64,000 nt of DNA from assembly GCF_016031635.1 (NCBI RefSeq), contig NZ_JACEGD010000014.1:1-64000 (forward strand), read 5' to 3'. Both the position numbers and the translations under genes were made by a program. Below are positions 8,519 to 16,839 of this stretch, piece after piece. Position 1 is the stretch's first letter. The number at the start of each line of letters is the position of its first letter. The stretch is from Bradyrhizobium diversitatis (GTDB lineage: Bacteria > Pseudomonadota > Alphaproteobacteria > Rhizobiales > Xanthobacteraceae). The notes under the pieces were generated by a model. It saw only the letters and a program-made list of their open reading frames with translations, was not told the origin of the DNA and searched no databases.

Positions 8519-9061
8519 TCAATACGGTCTTGCCGCTTGAGGCACGGGCGCGCGGACGGAATTGTTGATCACGACCGTGCCCAGCACGAAATCGTGCAGC
8601 AGGCGACGGCGGCCGTTGAACAGGCCGACCAGCACCACGAGGGGCGACAGGAACGAGACCGTGACCCAGAACAGCACGGCATGAGTGGCGCCGAGCACGA
8701 AGTAGCCGGGCGCGCCGTACCAGGTGCGCAATTCGAGGTCCATGACCCGCATCCCGATCGTCGCCGACGACGGACCGCCGATGCAGGCGCCGTAATAGAC
8801 GATGGCCCAGATGACGGAGGCCGGCCAGGCGATCCAGAACAGGGCCCAGCCGATGCCGAGGGTGACCACGCCGAACAATGCGATGAAGACGTAGCCGAGG
8901 ATCACGGGCACCGAGATCACGACCATGTCGATCAGGAACGCGAACACCCGCCGCGTCGCCACGCCGCGGAACAGTTCCGGATGCAGGTAGGGGTCGTAGG
9001 CGTGCGGCTGCACCCCGCCGTCATTGCGCCAGACGCCTGAATCGCTTGAGTCATACGACAT
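8519..9061 (-). CDS. RDD-family integral membrane protein
   Basis: About 180 residues with an N-terminal soluble stretch rich in Asp, Ser and Tyr, followed by membrane segments. The RDD signature residues lie in RRVFAFLIDM, where Arg and Asp flank the first helix, and SSATIGMRVMDLELR matches the conserved loop that follows. RDD proteins are poorly understood; some act as Na+(Li+)/H+ antiporters. The frame is open to 9286, but that part crosses a palindromic repeat. I set the start at 9061, where an AGGA-type site precedes MSYDSSDSG. Confidence 0.85.
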   Translation of the reverse strand: MSYDSSDSGVWRNDGGVQPHAYDPYLHPELFRGVATRRVFAFLIDMVVISVPVILGYVFIALFGVVTLGIGWALFWIAWPASVIWAIVYYGACIGGPSSATIGMRVMDLELRTWYGAPGYFVLGATHAVLFWVTVSFLSPLVVLVGLFNGRRRLLHDFVLGTVVINNSVRAPVPQAARPY

Positions 9062-9220
9062 CGTCCGTCCTCCCGGGAGGAAAACCCCTCGTCTCACGAC
9101 ATGGGAGCAGACCATGTCCGTGCCAAGGGCGCGCGGGCGCCAGCAAACCGAAATATTCCGGCGATTCGGGGGCGGGGAGGCCTGATGGTCGGGGGCCGAC
9201 ATCGGCGCCACATCCTCGGT

Positions 9221-9359
9221 GTCGTCCCCGCGAAACGCGGGAATCCATAACCACAGGGAGGAGTTTGGCGAAGACTCGCAGTTCATCCTTCGTCTGTACG
9301 ACCAGCGTGTACCATAGATGGATCACGCGGTATGGGTCCCTGCGTTCCGCAGGGACGAC
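9221..9359. repeat. 139-bp palindromic repeat element between RDD and hemB
   Basis: The ends are inverted: GTCGTCCC at 9221-9228 and GGGACGAC at 9352-9359. Each end also forms its own hairpin, CCCGCG/CGCGGG on the left and CCCTGCG/CGCAGGG on the right. No transposase frame is present. From memory, elements with this end structure are dispersed in Bradyrhizobium genomes, which suggests a MITE or REP-like unit. It may also act as the terminator region between the two minus-strand genes. Confidence 0.65.
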
Positions 9360-9379
9360 ACCGAAGATGGAGCTTGAGC

Positions 9380-10441
9380 TTACCCCTGTGTCCGCAGCTT
9401 CTCCGCTGCCTTCGGCGCGAAATAGCTCAGCACGCCGTCGGCGCCGGCGCGCTTGAAGGCGAGCAGGCTCTCCATCATGGCACGTTCGCCGTCGAGCCAG
9501 CCGTTGTTCGCGGCGGCCGCGATCATCGCGTATTCGCCTGAGACCTGATAGACGAAGGTCGGCATCGCGAATGTATCCTTCACGCGGCGGACCACGTCGA
9601 GATAGGGCATGCCGGGCTTCACCATCACCATGTCAGCGCCCTCGGCGATATCGAGCTCGACCTCGCGCAGCGCCTCGTCGGTGTTGGCGCTGTCCATCTG
9701 ATAGGTGCGCTTGTCGCCGGTCAGCGTCTTGGCCGAGCCGATGGCGTCGCGGAACGGGCCGTAGAAGGCGGAGGCATATTTGGCTGCATAGGCCATGATC
9801 TGCACATCGAGCAGACCTGAGCGATCCAGCCCCTCGCGGATCGCGGCGACGCGGCCGTCCATCATGTCGGAGGGCGCGATGATGTCGCAGCCGGCTTCGG
9901 CCTGCACCAGCGCCTGGCGCACAAGCACCGCCACCGTCTCGTCGTTCAGGATCTTGCCGTCGGAAATCAGGCCGTCATGGCCGTGGCTGGTGAAGGGATC
10001 GAGCGCGACGTCGCAGAGGATGCCGATCTCCGGAAACTCCTTCTTGATCGCGCGCACCGCCTGGCAGACCAGGTTGTCCGGGTTGGTGGCTTCCGAGCCT
10101 TCCTCGTCGCGCAAGGAGGGGTCGGTGTAGGGAAACAGTGCGATGCAGGGGATGGTCAGCTTCATCGCGCGCTCGGCCTCCCGCACGGCCTGGTCGACGC
10201 TGAGGCGGTCGACGCCCGGCATCGAGGCGACCTGCTCACGCTTGTTGTGGCCGTCGATCAGGAACAGCGGCCAGATCAGATCGTCGGTGGTGAGGACGTT
10301 CTCGCGCACCATGCGCCGGGCCCACTCGGCCTTGCGGTTACGGCGCGGACGGACGGTCAGATCGAGGGCATGGGGCACTGCCGTGCTATCCCGGCGCGAA
10401 ACCTCGCGCAATTCGATCGGACGTCCGTATTTGATCGCCAT
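9380..10441 (-). CDS. hemB: Delta-aminolevulinic acid dehydratase (porphobilinogen synthase), Mg-type
   Basis: Condenses two 5-aminolevulinate molecules into porphobilinogen, the second committed step of heme synthesis, in the cytoplasm. It has 353 residues. The Schiff-base lysines are K221 (AYAAKYASAF) and K275 (VMVKPGMPY). The metal site reads CDVALDPFTSHGHDG (about 143-157): the zinc-binding cysteines of the mammalian and yeast enzymes are largely replaced by Asp/Ala, as in the known magnesium-dependent Bradyrhizobium enzyme. The frame is open to 10693, but the ATG at 10441 has GGAGGAAGAG directly upstream and starts the conserved sequence. Confidence 0.95.
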   Translation of the reverse strand: MAIKYGRPIELREVSRRDSTAVPHALDLTVRPRRNRKAEWARRMVRENVLTTDDLIWPLFLIDGHNKREQVASMPGVDRLSVDQAVREAERAMKLTIPCIALFPYTDPSLRDEEGSEATNPDNLVCQAVRAIKKEFPEIGILCDVALDPFTSHGHDGLISDGKILNDETVAVLVRQALVQAEAGCDIIAPSDMMDGRVAAIREGLDRSGLLDVQIMAYAAKYASAFYGPFRDAIGSAKTLTGDKRTYQMDSANTDEALREVELDIAEGADMVMVKPGMPYLDVVRRVKDTFAMPTFVYQVSGEYAMIAAAANNGWLDGERAMMESLLAFKRAGADGVLSYFAPKAAEKLRTQG

Positions 10442-10458
10442 CACTCTTCCTCCGGCTG

Positions 10459-10467
10459 GAATTATTC
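10459..10467 (-). promoter_or_regulatory. Weak iron-control-element-like core upstream of hemB
   Basis: Eighteen bases upstream of the hemB start, the minus strand reads GAATAATTC. This matches the GAA-N3-TTC core of the iron control element bound by Irr in rhizobia. The flanks match the longer consensus poorly (about 9 of 14 positions). Irr control of hemB is established in Bradyrhizobium; this particular site is a tentative assignment. Confidence 0.25.
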
Positions 10468-10577
10468 TTATACCAGCTCGCACGGTTCCCGTCACCGCGG
10501 CTTGACCTGCCGCAAGGCAGAATTGAACTGACTTGGCAGCCGATTGATTTTGCGGGGCGAAGCAGCCAGAAGGGGCC

Positions 10578-11081
10578 ATGTCCGTGATCTCCACCCGCGA
10601 TGCGGCCCGCGACGGCGCCCAGGCCAGGGACGCCGCCCGAGACAATGCCAGAGAGAGCGCGTTGTCGGTGGCGGCGATCTCCTCGGAGCGCACCCAGTCC
10701 GATGATAATGTCTGGACGCGCCGGCTGGTGCTGTTCCTGCGGGTGATGGCGCTGCTCTCGATCCTGAAGGGTCTCTATCACTGGGCCCAAGTGACGGGCT
10801 TCGTCGGCGGCGAGGACGAGGCGTTCGAGAACCAGTCGATGGCCTGGCAGGCCGCGACCGTCTACTTCGCCGTGATCGAGCTCGTGGCCGCGGTCGGCCT
10901 CTGGCTCGCCACGCCCTGGGGCGCGGTGGTGTGGCTCACGACCGTGGTGTCGATGGCCGTGATCGAGCTGATGTTCCCCGGCATCTACGGCGGCAGCCTC
11001 GTCGTGGTCGGCGTCGAGGTCTTCATGCTCGCCGCCTATCTCGCGCTCGCCTGGATGGCCGCGCGCGAACGGCCACCGTAG
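10578..11081 (+). CDS. DUF6163-like membrane protein
   Basis: A 167-residue protein. The first 45 residues are hydrophilic and rich in Arg, Asp and Ala with a repeated ARD pattern. The rest has four predicted membrane helices, including LVLFLRVMALLSILKGLYHWAQ and AVIELVAAVGLWLATPWGAVVW. It resembles the uncharacterised DUF6163 family of Rhizobiales as I remember it. It is divergent from hemB, with about 135 bases between starts. The function is unknown. Confidence 0.7.
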   Translation: MSVISTRDAARDGAQARDAARDNARESALSVAAISSERTQSDDNVWTRRLVLFLRVMALLSILKGLYHWAQVTGFVGGEDEAFENQSMAWQAATVYFAVIELVAAVGLWLATPWGAVVWLTTVVSMAVIELMFPGIYGGSLVVVGVEVFMLAAYLALAWMAARERPP

Positions 11082-11103
11082 GCGTCGCGTCGCGCGCAAA
11101 TTT

Positions 11104-11238
11104 CTCCCGTGCCCCGGACGCAATGCAGCGCGCCGCACTTGCGGGGTGATGCGTTGCAGAGCCGGGGCCCATCTCTCCAACATCTCGCTTGCAGCTCTGG
11201 ATCCCGGATCTTCGCTTCGCTTGTCCGGGACACGGGAG
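11104..11238. repeat. 135-bp inverted-end repeat element
   Basis: The left end (11104-11119) and right end (11223-11238) are inverted copies around CTCCCGTG and CACGGGAG, with CCCCGGAC and GTCCGGGA inside. Internal sequence such as GCCGGGGCCC and ATCCCGGATC resembles a common intergenic repeat of Bradyrhizobium as I recall it. No coding capacity is visible. It sits just after the DUF6163-like gene and could help end its transcript. Confidence 0.55.
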
Positions 11239-11601
11239 TGGCGCTTGCGGAGTTGTGCGCGTTTGGTTGACCGTTGGTTGCGTAAAATTCGACGTAAGTT
11301 TTCGCTAACCAGCCGGTTCCGCCACAGCTGTTACGCGCCCGTTTCGAAACGGGGCGGGGCTGTTCTGGAATGCGACAATGGGCGCGGACGGAGGGTGAAC
11401 AGGACCTTGCGAAGGTCAACAGACGGTTGCGAAAAGCCCTTGTGGCACAGGCTTAATCCGCAATTCACTGTCTTAAATTCATGATCTCTTTATTCTCTTA
11501 TTTAAGCCGATCTTCAAACGGCCCCCTTAAGTTGCACCTATCAGGCGGGACACAAGTTTCGTCGAATAAGTGTCGATAAAAACGACAACAGGGGAAGTGT
11601 C
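11239..11601. other. Intergenic region upstream of ldtR
   Basis: No gene is visible. The stretch becomes AT-rich toward ldtR (about 11465-11500). An imperfect palindrome of about 21 bases at 11434-11454 has arms AAGCC/GGCTT and TTGTG/CACA, and could be a regulator site or a hairpin. The ldtR ribosome-binding site is GGGGAAG just before the ATG at 11602. Confidence 0.4.
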
Positions 11602-12120
11602 ATGATGAAAGCCGTCGCAACTGCGGCAGATACCGCAGAGCGCGTCTCCGGCCAGCAGGGTTCGGTGCAGTCGCTCTATCTGGAAGCTTTGACTCTGGTG
11701 GAGCGGCTGCATCGCCGGCTCCTCGACGTGATCAAGGATGAATTCGATCGCCGCGGCCGTGCGGACATCAACTCGGTCCAGGCGCTCTTGCTTTACAACA
11801 TCGGCGACAAGGAGCTCACCGCGGGCGAGCTGCGCACGCGCGGTTACTATCTCGGCTCCAACGTCTCCTACAATCTGAAGAAGCTCGTCGAGCTCGGCTT
11901 CCTCGATCATCAGCGCTCGCGCGTTGACCGCCGCTCGGTGCGCATCCGCCTGACCCCGCAGGGCCAGGAAGTCCGCCGCATCGTCGACGCGCTCTACCAG
12001 AAGCACGTCAAGACGGTGGAGCAGGTCGGCGGCATCTCCGGCGACGAGTTTGCGACCCTCAACAAGTCGCTGCACCGCCTCGAGCGGTTCTGGACCGACC
12101 AGATCCTCTATCGCCTCTGA
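11602..12120 (+). CDS. ldtR: MarR-type winged-helix regulator, LdtR-like
   Basis: A 172-residue DNA-binding protein closely resembling LdtR of Rhizobiales, which controls L,D-transpeptidase genes and osmotic stress tolerance in Liberibacter and Sinorhizobium. Residues about 55-115 form the winged helix: DINSVQALLLYNIGDKELTAGELRTRGYY, then SNVSYNLKKLVELGFL as the recognition helix and RSRVDRRSVRIRLT as the wing. The N and C termini form the dimer helices. A GC-rich terminator follows at 12198-12237, so it is probably monocistronic. No L,D-transpeptidase gene lies next to it in this window. Confidence 0.85.
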   Translation: MMKAVATAADTAERVSGQQGSVQSLYLEALTLVERLHRRLLDVIKDEFDRRGRADINSVQALLLYNIGDKELTAGELRTRGYYLGSNVSYNLKKLVELGFLDHQRSRVDRRSVRIRLTPQGQEVRRIVDALYQKHVKTVEQVGGISGDEFATLNKSLHRLERFWTDQILYRL

Positions 12121-12197
12121 GTTTTTCAAAGGGATCAAGGCCAAGCCGGCCCGCAACAAGACCGGCAGCCTTCCCGAACGTGCCTGACCTCCCCAAG

Positions 12198-12237
12198 CGC
12201 GCCGGCCCGGATCTTCCGGACCGGTGCGTTTTGTGTT
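12198..12237 (+). terminator. Rho-independent terminator after ldtR
   Basis: A strong GC-rich stem (CCGGCCCGGA pairing with TCCGGACCGG, flanked by GCGC/TGCG) with a 3-base loop at about 12198-12227, followed by TTTTGTGTT. It lies 78 bases after the ldtR stop. Confidence 0.75.
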
Positions 12238-12315
12238 CTCGCACCTGCGAAAAAATGTGCCGGCCCCTGAGGAACCAGTTCCGGGCCGGGCGCTTATCTC
12301 CTTCGGATCGGAGAG

Positions 12316-12558
12316 ATGTCGATGCTGGTCGAGCGCGGGCTTCGGGCGATGAACGTGGAACTCGTCAGCGAGGCCTATGGCATCGCCGCGAATTACCTTC
12401 GCCGTTCCGGCGCGATCCCCGACACGCTCGTCACTGACGAACGCCTGCTCGGCGTCATCGTCAAGCTGCTCCAGCAAGGCGAATTCAACAAGATCAGGCT
12501 GGCCAACAAGGCGATTGCCCGGTTCCAGGCGCAGATCGAGGCCAGGGCGGTTGCCTGA
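12316..12558 (+). CDS. Small hypothetical protein (80 aa)
   Basis: An 80-residue, mostly helical and soluble-looking protein without cysteines or a signal peptide. It has a good start: CGGAGAG lies just upstream of the ATG at 12316. It is followed after about 37 bases by another small gene on the same strand, and the two probably form a unit. I do not recognise a named family. Pfam or foldseek comparison would be the deciding check. Confidence 0.5.
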   Translation: MSMLVERGLRAMNVELVSEAYGIAANYLRRSGAIPDTLVTDERLLGVIVKLLQQGEFNKIRLANKAIARFQAQIEARAVA

Positions 12559-12595
12559 TCGAAACTCCCAAAATCGCGACCAACCAGAGGATGCC

Positions 12596-12817
12596 ATGGA
12601 AGCCGCCATCGACCGCATCATGCAGACCTACGACCTGCTCGCCAACCGCACCGCCGCGGCCAGCGAGGAGGCTCGGGCCAAGGTCACGAACTACCTCAAT
12701 ACGTTGATGGAAGCCGGCGAGAAGGACCCTCACAGGTTGACGGTTTGCGGCCTAACATACTTGCGCCAGCTCGACGGCAGCGTGGATCCGGTAAAGGCGG
12801 GCTATACGGGGCTGTGA
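12596..12817 (+). CDS. Small hypothetical protein (73 aa)
   Basis: A 73-residue protein starting MEAAIDRIMQTYDLLANRTA. An AGAGG lies five bases before the ATG at 12596, which is why I prefer this start over the longer frame opening at 12377 inside the preceding small gene. It looks helical and acidic in its first 50 residues. The function is unknown. Its context after the 80-residue gene suggests cotranscription. Confidence 0.5.
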   Translation: MEAAIDRIMQTYDLLANRTAAASEEARAKVTNYLNTLMEAGEKDPHRLTVCGLTYLRQLDGSVDPVKAGYTGL

Positions 12818-13085
12818 GACGGCACTCGGTCGGGCCGGTGGCTCTTGGCGTGAGATGAGGCCCCCAGCGGCCCTGTCGAGATAGTGCAGAGGAATGGTTC
12901 CATAGAACCGCTCCTGCGCCGAAAACCTCCAATCCCCCACCACATCTTGCATAAATATCAGGCTCGACCCGCAACTACTTGGCCTGTTGCGGGCGATGTG
13001 GTAGATCGCGCTCGCCGCTTCCGATCGCCACACCAGACCCGTCCGTAGCCCGCCAAAAGGCTGCGGGGGTGGAGATATTCGCAAG

Positions 13086-14384
13086 ATGACCGCACCCAAA
13101 ACCGCCTCCGCGCCCGATTCGTTTTTCACCGCCTCGCTCGAGCAGGCCGATCCGGAAATCGCCGCCGCCATCAAGGGCGAGCTCGGCCGGCAGCGCCATG
13201 AAGTCGAGCTGATCGCTTCCGAGAACATCGTCAGCCGGGCCGTGCTGGAAGCGCAGGGCTCGGTGATGACCAACAAATACGCGGAAGGCTATCCGGGCGC
13301 GCGCTATTACGGCGGTTGTGAGTGGGTCGACGTCGCCGAGAACCTTGCGATCGATCGCGCCAAGAAGCTGTTCGGCGCCGGCTTTGCCAATGTGCAGCCG
13401 AACTCCGGCAGCCAGATGAACCAGGCAGTGTTCCTGGCGCTGCTGCAGCCCGGCGACACCTTCATGGGGCTCGATCTCGCCGCCGGCGGCCATCTCACCC
13501 ACGGCTCGCCCGTCAACATGAGCGGCAAGTGGTTCAAGGCCGCGCACTACACCGTGCGCCGCGAGGACCAGATCATCGACATGGATGCGGTGGCCAAGCA
13601 GGCCGAAGAGGTCAAGCCGAAGCTGATCATCGCCGGCGGCTCGGCCTATTCGCGCGCCTGGGACTTTAAGCGCTTCCGCGAGATCGCCGACAGCGTCGGT
13701 GCGTATCTGCTGGTCGACATGGCGCATTTCGCCGGCCTCGTCGCCGGCGGCGTGCATGCCTCGCCGGTGCCGTATGCGCACGTCACCACGACGACGACGC
13801 ACAAGTCTCTGCGCGGTCCGCGCGGCGGCCTGATGCTGTGGAATGACGAGACGCTGACCAAGAAGCTCAACTCGGCGATCTTCCCGGGCTTGCAGGGCGG
13901 TCCGCTGATGCATGTGATCGCGGCGAAGGCGGTCGCTCTCGGCGAGGCGCTGCGGCCGGACTTCAAGGTCTACGCCAAGAATGTCGTCGAGAACGCCAAG
14001 GCGCTGGCCGAAGCGATGAAGAGCCACGGCTTCGACATCGTCTCGGGCGGCACCGACAACCATCTGATGCTGGTTGATCTCAGGCCGAAGGGTCTGAAGG
14101 GCAACGTCTCGGAGAAGGCGCTGGTCCGCGCCGCCATCACCTGCAACAAGAACGGCATTCCGTTCGACCCGGAAGCGCCCTTCGTCACGTCAGGGATTAG
14201 GCTCGGCACGCCGGCCGCGACCAGCCGCGGGTTCGGGGTGGCCGAATTCCAGCAGGTCGGCGGCATGATCGCCGAGGTTCTCAACGCGATCGCGCAATCC
14301 TCCGACGGCAAGGCGCCGCTGGTGGAAGCTGCGATCAAGGAACGGGTCAAGGCGCTCACCGACCGGTTCCCGATCTACCAGTAA
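13086..14384 (+). CDS. glyA: Serine hydroxymethyltransferase
   Basis: A PLP enzyme converting serine and tetrahydrofolate to glycine and 5,10-methylene-THF, the main source of one-carbon units. The protein has 432 residues, as usual for the family. The PLP lysine is K240 in TTTTTHKSLRGPRGG, and LIASENIVS (about 42-50) and YAEGYPGARYYGG are the substrate-site signatures. It is the first gene of a housekeeping cluster that continues with nrdR 28 bases downstream. No riboswitch-like structure was recognised in the 270 bases upstream. Confidence 0.97.
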   Translation: MTAPKTASAPDSFFTASLEQADPEIAAAIKGELGRQRHEVELIASENIVSRAVLEAQGSVMTNKYAEGYPGARYYGGCEWVDVAENLAIDRAKKLFGAGFANVQPNSGSQMNQAVFLALLQPGDTFMGLDLAAGGHLTHGSPVNMSGKWFKAAHYTVRREDQIIDMDAVAKQAEEVKPKLIIAGGSAYSRAWDFKRFREIADSVGAYLLVDMAHFAGLVAGGVHASPVPYAHVTTTTTHKSLRGPRGGLMLWNDETLTKKLNSAIFPGLQGGPLMHVIAAKAVALGEALRPDFKVYAKNVVENAKALAEAMKSHGFDIVSGGTDNHLMLVDLRPKGLKGNVSEKALVRAAITCNKNGIPFDPEAPFVTSGIRLGTPAATSRGFGVAEFQQVGGMIAEVLNAIAQSSDGKAPLVEAAIKERVKALTDRFPIYQ

Positions 14385-14412
14385 GGCCAAGAAAGCTGAT
14401 CAAGGCAAACGG

Positions 14413-14895
14413 ATGCGCTGCCCGAACTGCAACAGTCTCGATACGCAGGTAAAGGACTCGCGTCCGACCGAGGACTCGGCCGTGATCCGCAGGCGGCGCG
14501 TGTGCGTCGCCTGCAATTTCCGATTCACCACCTTCGAGCGCGTGCAGCTGCGCGAGCTCACGGTGATCAAGCGCAACGGCCGCCGCGTGCCGTTCGATCG
14601 CGACAAGCTGATGCGCTCGGTGCAGATCTCACTTCGCAAGCGGCAGGTCGAGCCGGAGCGGGTGGAGAAGATGGTTTCTACCATCGTGCGCGAGCTCGAG
14701 ACCGGGGGCGAGGCCGAGATCTCCTCGGAGGTGATCGGCGAGACCGTGATGGAGCATCTGCGCACGCTCGACGACGTTGCCTATGTGCGCTTCGCCTCGG
14801 TCTACCGTAATTTCCGCGAGGCCAAGGATTTCGCCGACGTGCTCGGCGAGCTCTCCGGCGAGGAGGAAGCGCGGCTCGCCGCGATCCGCAAATGA
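14413..14895 (+). CDS. nrdR: Transcriptional repressor NrdR
   Basis: A 160-residue repressor of ribonucleotide reductase genes that senses ATP/dATP. The zinc ribbon has CPNC (C3, C6) and CVAC (C31, C34), followed by an ATP-cone domain (about 50-140, starting VIKRNGRRVPFDRDKL). It lies 28 bases after glyA and overlaps ribD by four bases (ATGA), so translation is coupled. The glyA-nrdR-rib arrangement is common in alphaproteobacteria. Confidence 0.97.
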   Translation: MRCPNCNSLDTQVKDSRPTEDSAVIRRRRVCVACNFRFTTFERVQLRELTVIKRNGRRVPFDRDKLMRSVQISLRKRQVEPERVEKMVSTIVRELETGGEAEISSEVIGETVMEHLRTLDDVAYVRFASVYRNFREAKDFADVLGELSGEEEARLAAIRK

Positions 14896-16040
14896 TCTTC
14901 CGCATCCTGGAAGACCAGTTCGCGCAGAAGGCCCGCGAGGCCAAGGAGGCCGATCGCCGCTTCATGGAGCTTGCGCTGGCGCTGGGCAGGCGCGGGCAGG
15001 GGCGGACCTGGCCCAATCCGGCCGTGGGCGCCGTCATCGTCAAGGACGGCGTCATCATCGGCCGCGGCTGGACGCAGCCGGGAGGACGGCCGCATGGCGA
15101 GCCTGAAGCGTTGCGGCGCGCGGGCGAGGCGGCGCGGGGCGCCACGCTCTATGTCACCCTGGAGCCATGCTCGCATTTCGGCAAGTCGCCGCCCTGTGCA
15201 GATGCGGTGATCGCTGCCGGCATCAAGCGGGTGGTGGCGGCGATCGAGGATCCCAATCCTGAGGTCGCAGGCCAGGGACATGCGCGTCTGCGCGCTGCCG
15301 GCATCGATGTGGATGTGGGTCTTTGCGCGGCGGAGGCTGCCTTCGACCATGCCGGCCATTTCCGCCGTATCAGGGATCACCGCCCTCATGTGATCCTCAA
15401 GCTCGCGGTTTCGCCCGACGGCAAGATCGGCGCGGCCGGCGGCAAGCCGCTCGCGATCACGGGTGAAGCCGCGCGCGACCGCGTACATCTCCTCCGCGCG
15501 CGCAGTGACGCGATCCTTGTCGGCATCGGAACGGTGCTGGCGGACGATCCGCTCCTCACCTGCCGCCTGCCGGGCATGGCGGCGCGCTCGCCGGTGCGCG
15601 TGGTGCTCGACCAGAGCCTGCGCATTCCCGCATCGAGCCAGCTCGTGCGATCCGCGCGCGAGACGCCGCTCTGGGTGGTGGGGTCCGAGCTCGCCGAGGC
15701 TGCCGCCGCCATGCGGCTCGGCGCGGCCGGTGCGCAGCTCATTCGCGTGTCGCCGAAGGGCACGTCCGGGCTCGATCTTGCGGCCGTGCTGCACGCACTG
15801 GCCGAGAAAGGGATCACGCGGCTGATGGTCGAGGGCGGCAGCCGTGTCGCCGCGTCCTTCGTTGCGGCCGATTTCGTCGACGAGATCTGGCTGTTCCGCG
15901 GGGCGGAAACGGTGGGCCCCGGCGGTGTCGATGCGCTCGATGCATTGCCCCTGTCGAAAATCACGCATTCGCCGGCCTACAAGGTTCATGCTAGCGAGAC
16001 CTTCGGCAAGGATACTCTCACCATCTACGAGCGCGCCTAA
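14892..16040 (+). CDS. ribD: Bifunctional riboflavin biosynthesis deaminase/reductase RibD
   Basis: Catalyses the deamination and then NADPH reduction of the GTP-derived pyrimidine in riboflavin synthesis. It has 382 residues. The N-terminal deaminase domain (about 20-165) has the zinc ligands in PHGEPEAL and PCSHFGKSPPCADA. The usual HAE is HGE here, which keeps the His and Glu. The C-terminal reductase domain (about 170-380) includes LKLAVSPDGKIG and MVEGGSRVAASF. It overlaps nrdR by four bases and ribE by one base (TAATG), so it belongs to the same operon. Confidence 0.95.
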   Translation: MIFRILEDQFAQKAREAKEADRRFMELALALGRRGQGRTWPNPAVGAVIVKDGVIIGRGWTQPGGRPHGEPEALRRAGEAARGATLYVTLEPCSHFGKSPPCADAVIAAGIKRVVAAIEDPNPEVAGQGHARLRAAGIDVDVGLCAAEAAFDHAGHFRRIRDHRPHVILKLAVSPDGKIGAAGGKPLAITGEAARDRVHLLRARSDAILVGIGTVLADDPLLTCRLPGMAARSPVRVVLDQSLRIPASSQLVRSARETPLWVVGSELAEAAAAMRLGAAGAQLIRVSPKGTSGLDLAAVLHALAEKGITRLMVEGGSRVAASFVAADFVDEIWLFRGAETVGPGGVDALDALPLSKITHSPAYKVHASETFGKDTLTIYERA

Positions 16041-16663
16041 TGTTCACCGGCATTGTCACCGATATCGGCGAGATCGTCAGCTTCACGCCTACGGCGCAGG
16101 GGCAGCTGCATCGCCTGCGCATCGCCTGCCGCTACGATCAGGGCACGATTGCCGACGGCGCCTCGATCGCCTGCAACGGCGTCTGCCTGACTGTGGTTGC
16201 CTCGGGCGTGGAAGGCGGCAAGGGCTCTGCTCAAAGGACCTGGTTCGACGTCGATGCGGCCGCCGAGACACTGGCGCTGACGACGGCAAAGCACTGGAAG
16301 CTGGGCACGAGGCTCAATCTCGAGCGCGCGCTCAAGATCGGTGACGAGCTTGGCGGCCATATCGTCGCCGGCCATGCCGACGGCATCGCGACGCTTCTCA
16401 GCCGCGAGGATCTGCCCGACATGGCGCGGTTCGAGCTCTCCACCACGCGGGAGCTGGCGCGGTTCATCGCCACCAAGGGCTCGATCACGCTCGACGGCGT
16501 GTCGCTCACGGTCAATACGGTCAAGGACGTGAGCTTTTCGGTGCTGATCATCCCGCACACGCTGACGGTCACGACGATCGGCGACTGGAAGGCGGGGGAC
16601 GAGGTCAACATCGAGGTCGACCTGATGGCTCGCTACGCGGCCCGGCTGACGGAGATGAAGTGA
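16040..16663 (+). CDS. ribE: Riboflavin synthase alpha subunit
   Basis: Dismutates two 6,7-dimethyl-8-ribityllumazine molecules to riboflavin. It has 207 residues in two homologous beta-barrel halves. The first begins MFTGIVTDIGEI and includes IACNGVCLTVV. The second repeats the pattern around ITLDGVSLTVN. It overlaps the ribD stop codon. A palindromic repeat of 95 bases separates it from ribH. Confidence 0.95.
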   Translation: MFTGIVTDIGEIVSFTPTAQGQLHRLRIACRYDQGTIADGASIACNGVCLTVVASGVEGGKGSAQRTWFDVDAAAETLALTTAKHWKLGTRLNLERALKIGDELGGHIVAGHADGIATLLSREDLPDMARFELSTTRELARFIATKGSITLDGVSLTVNTVKDVSFSVLIIPHTLTVTTIGDWKAGDEVNIEVDLMARYAARLTEMK

Positions 16664-16675
16664 CCGGCAAAGCCG

Positions 16676-16770
16676 GTCATTCCGGGGCGCGAAGCGAACT
16701 CTGGTGCGCAATTGCGCACCAGAGAATCGCGAGATTCCGGGTTCGGCTCTTCGAGCCGCCCCGGAATGAC
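16676..16770. repeat. 95-bp palindromic repeat between ribE and ribH
   Basis: The ends GTCATTCCGGGGCG (16676 onward) and CGCCCCGGAATGAC (ending 16770) are inverted copies. The middle carries GTGCGCAATTGCGCAC, a perfect 16-base palindrome. A related copy lies at 57487-57587 in this window. It has no coding capacity and interrupts an otherwise tight operon. Confidence 0.8.
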
Positions 16771-16839
16771 GGTTTCTAACTTGGCTTACATGCTTCCGGC
16801 GACTACATAGCGCCGACCCCTTTCGAAACGGATTGAACG

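Noticed and set aside
14600..16040. FMN riboswitch controlling the riboflavin genes
   Set aside because: ribD is directly overlapped by nrdR and no RFN-type structure is visible upstream.
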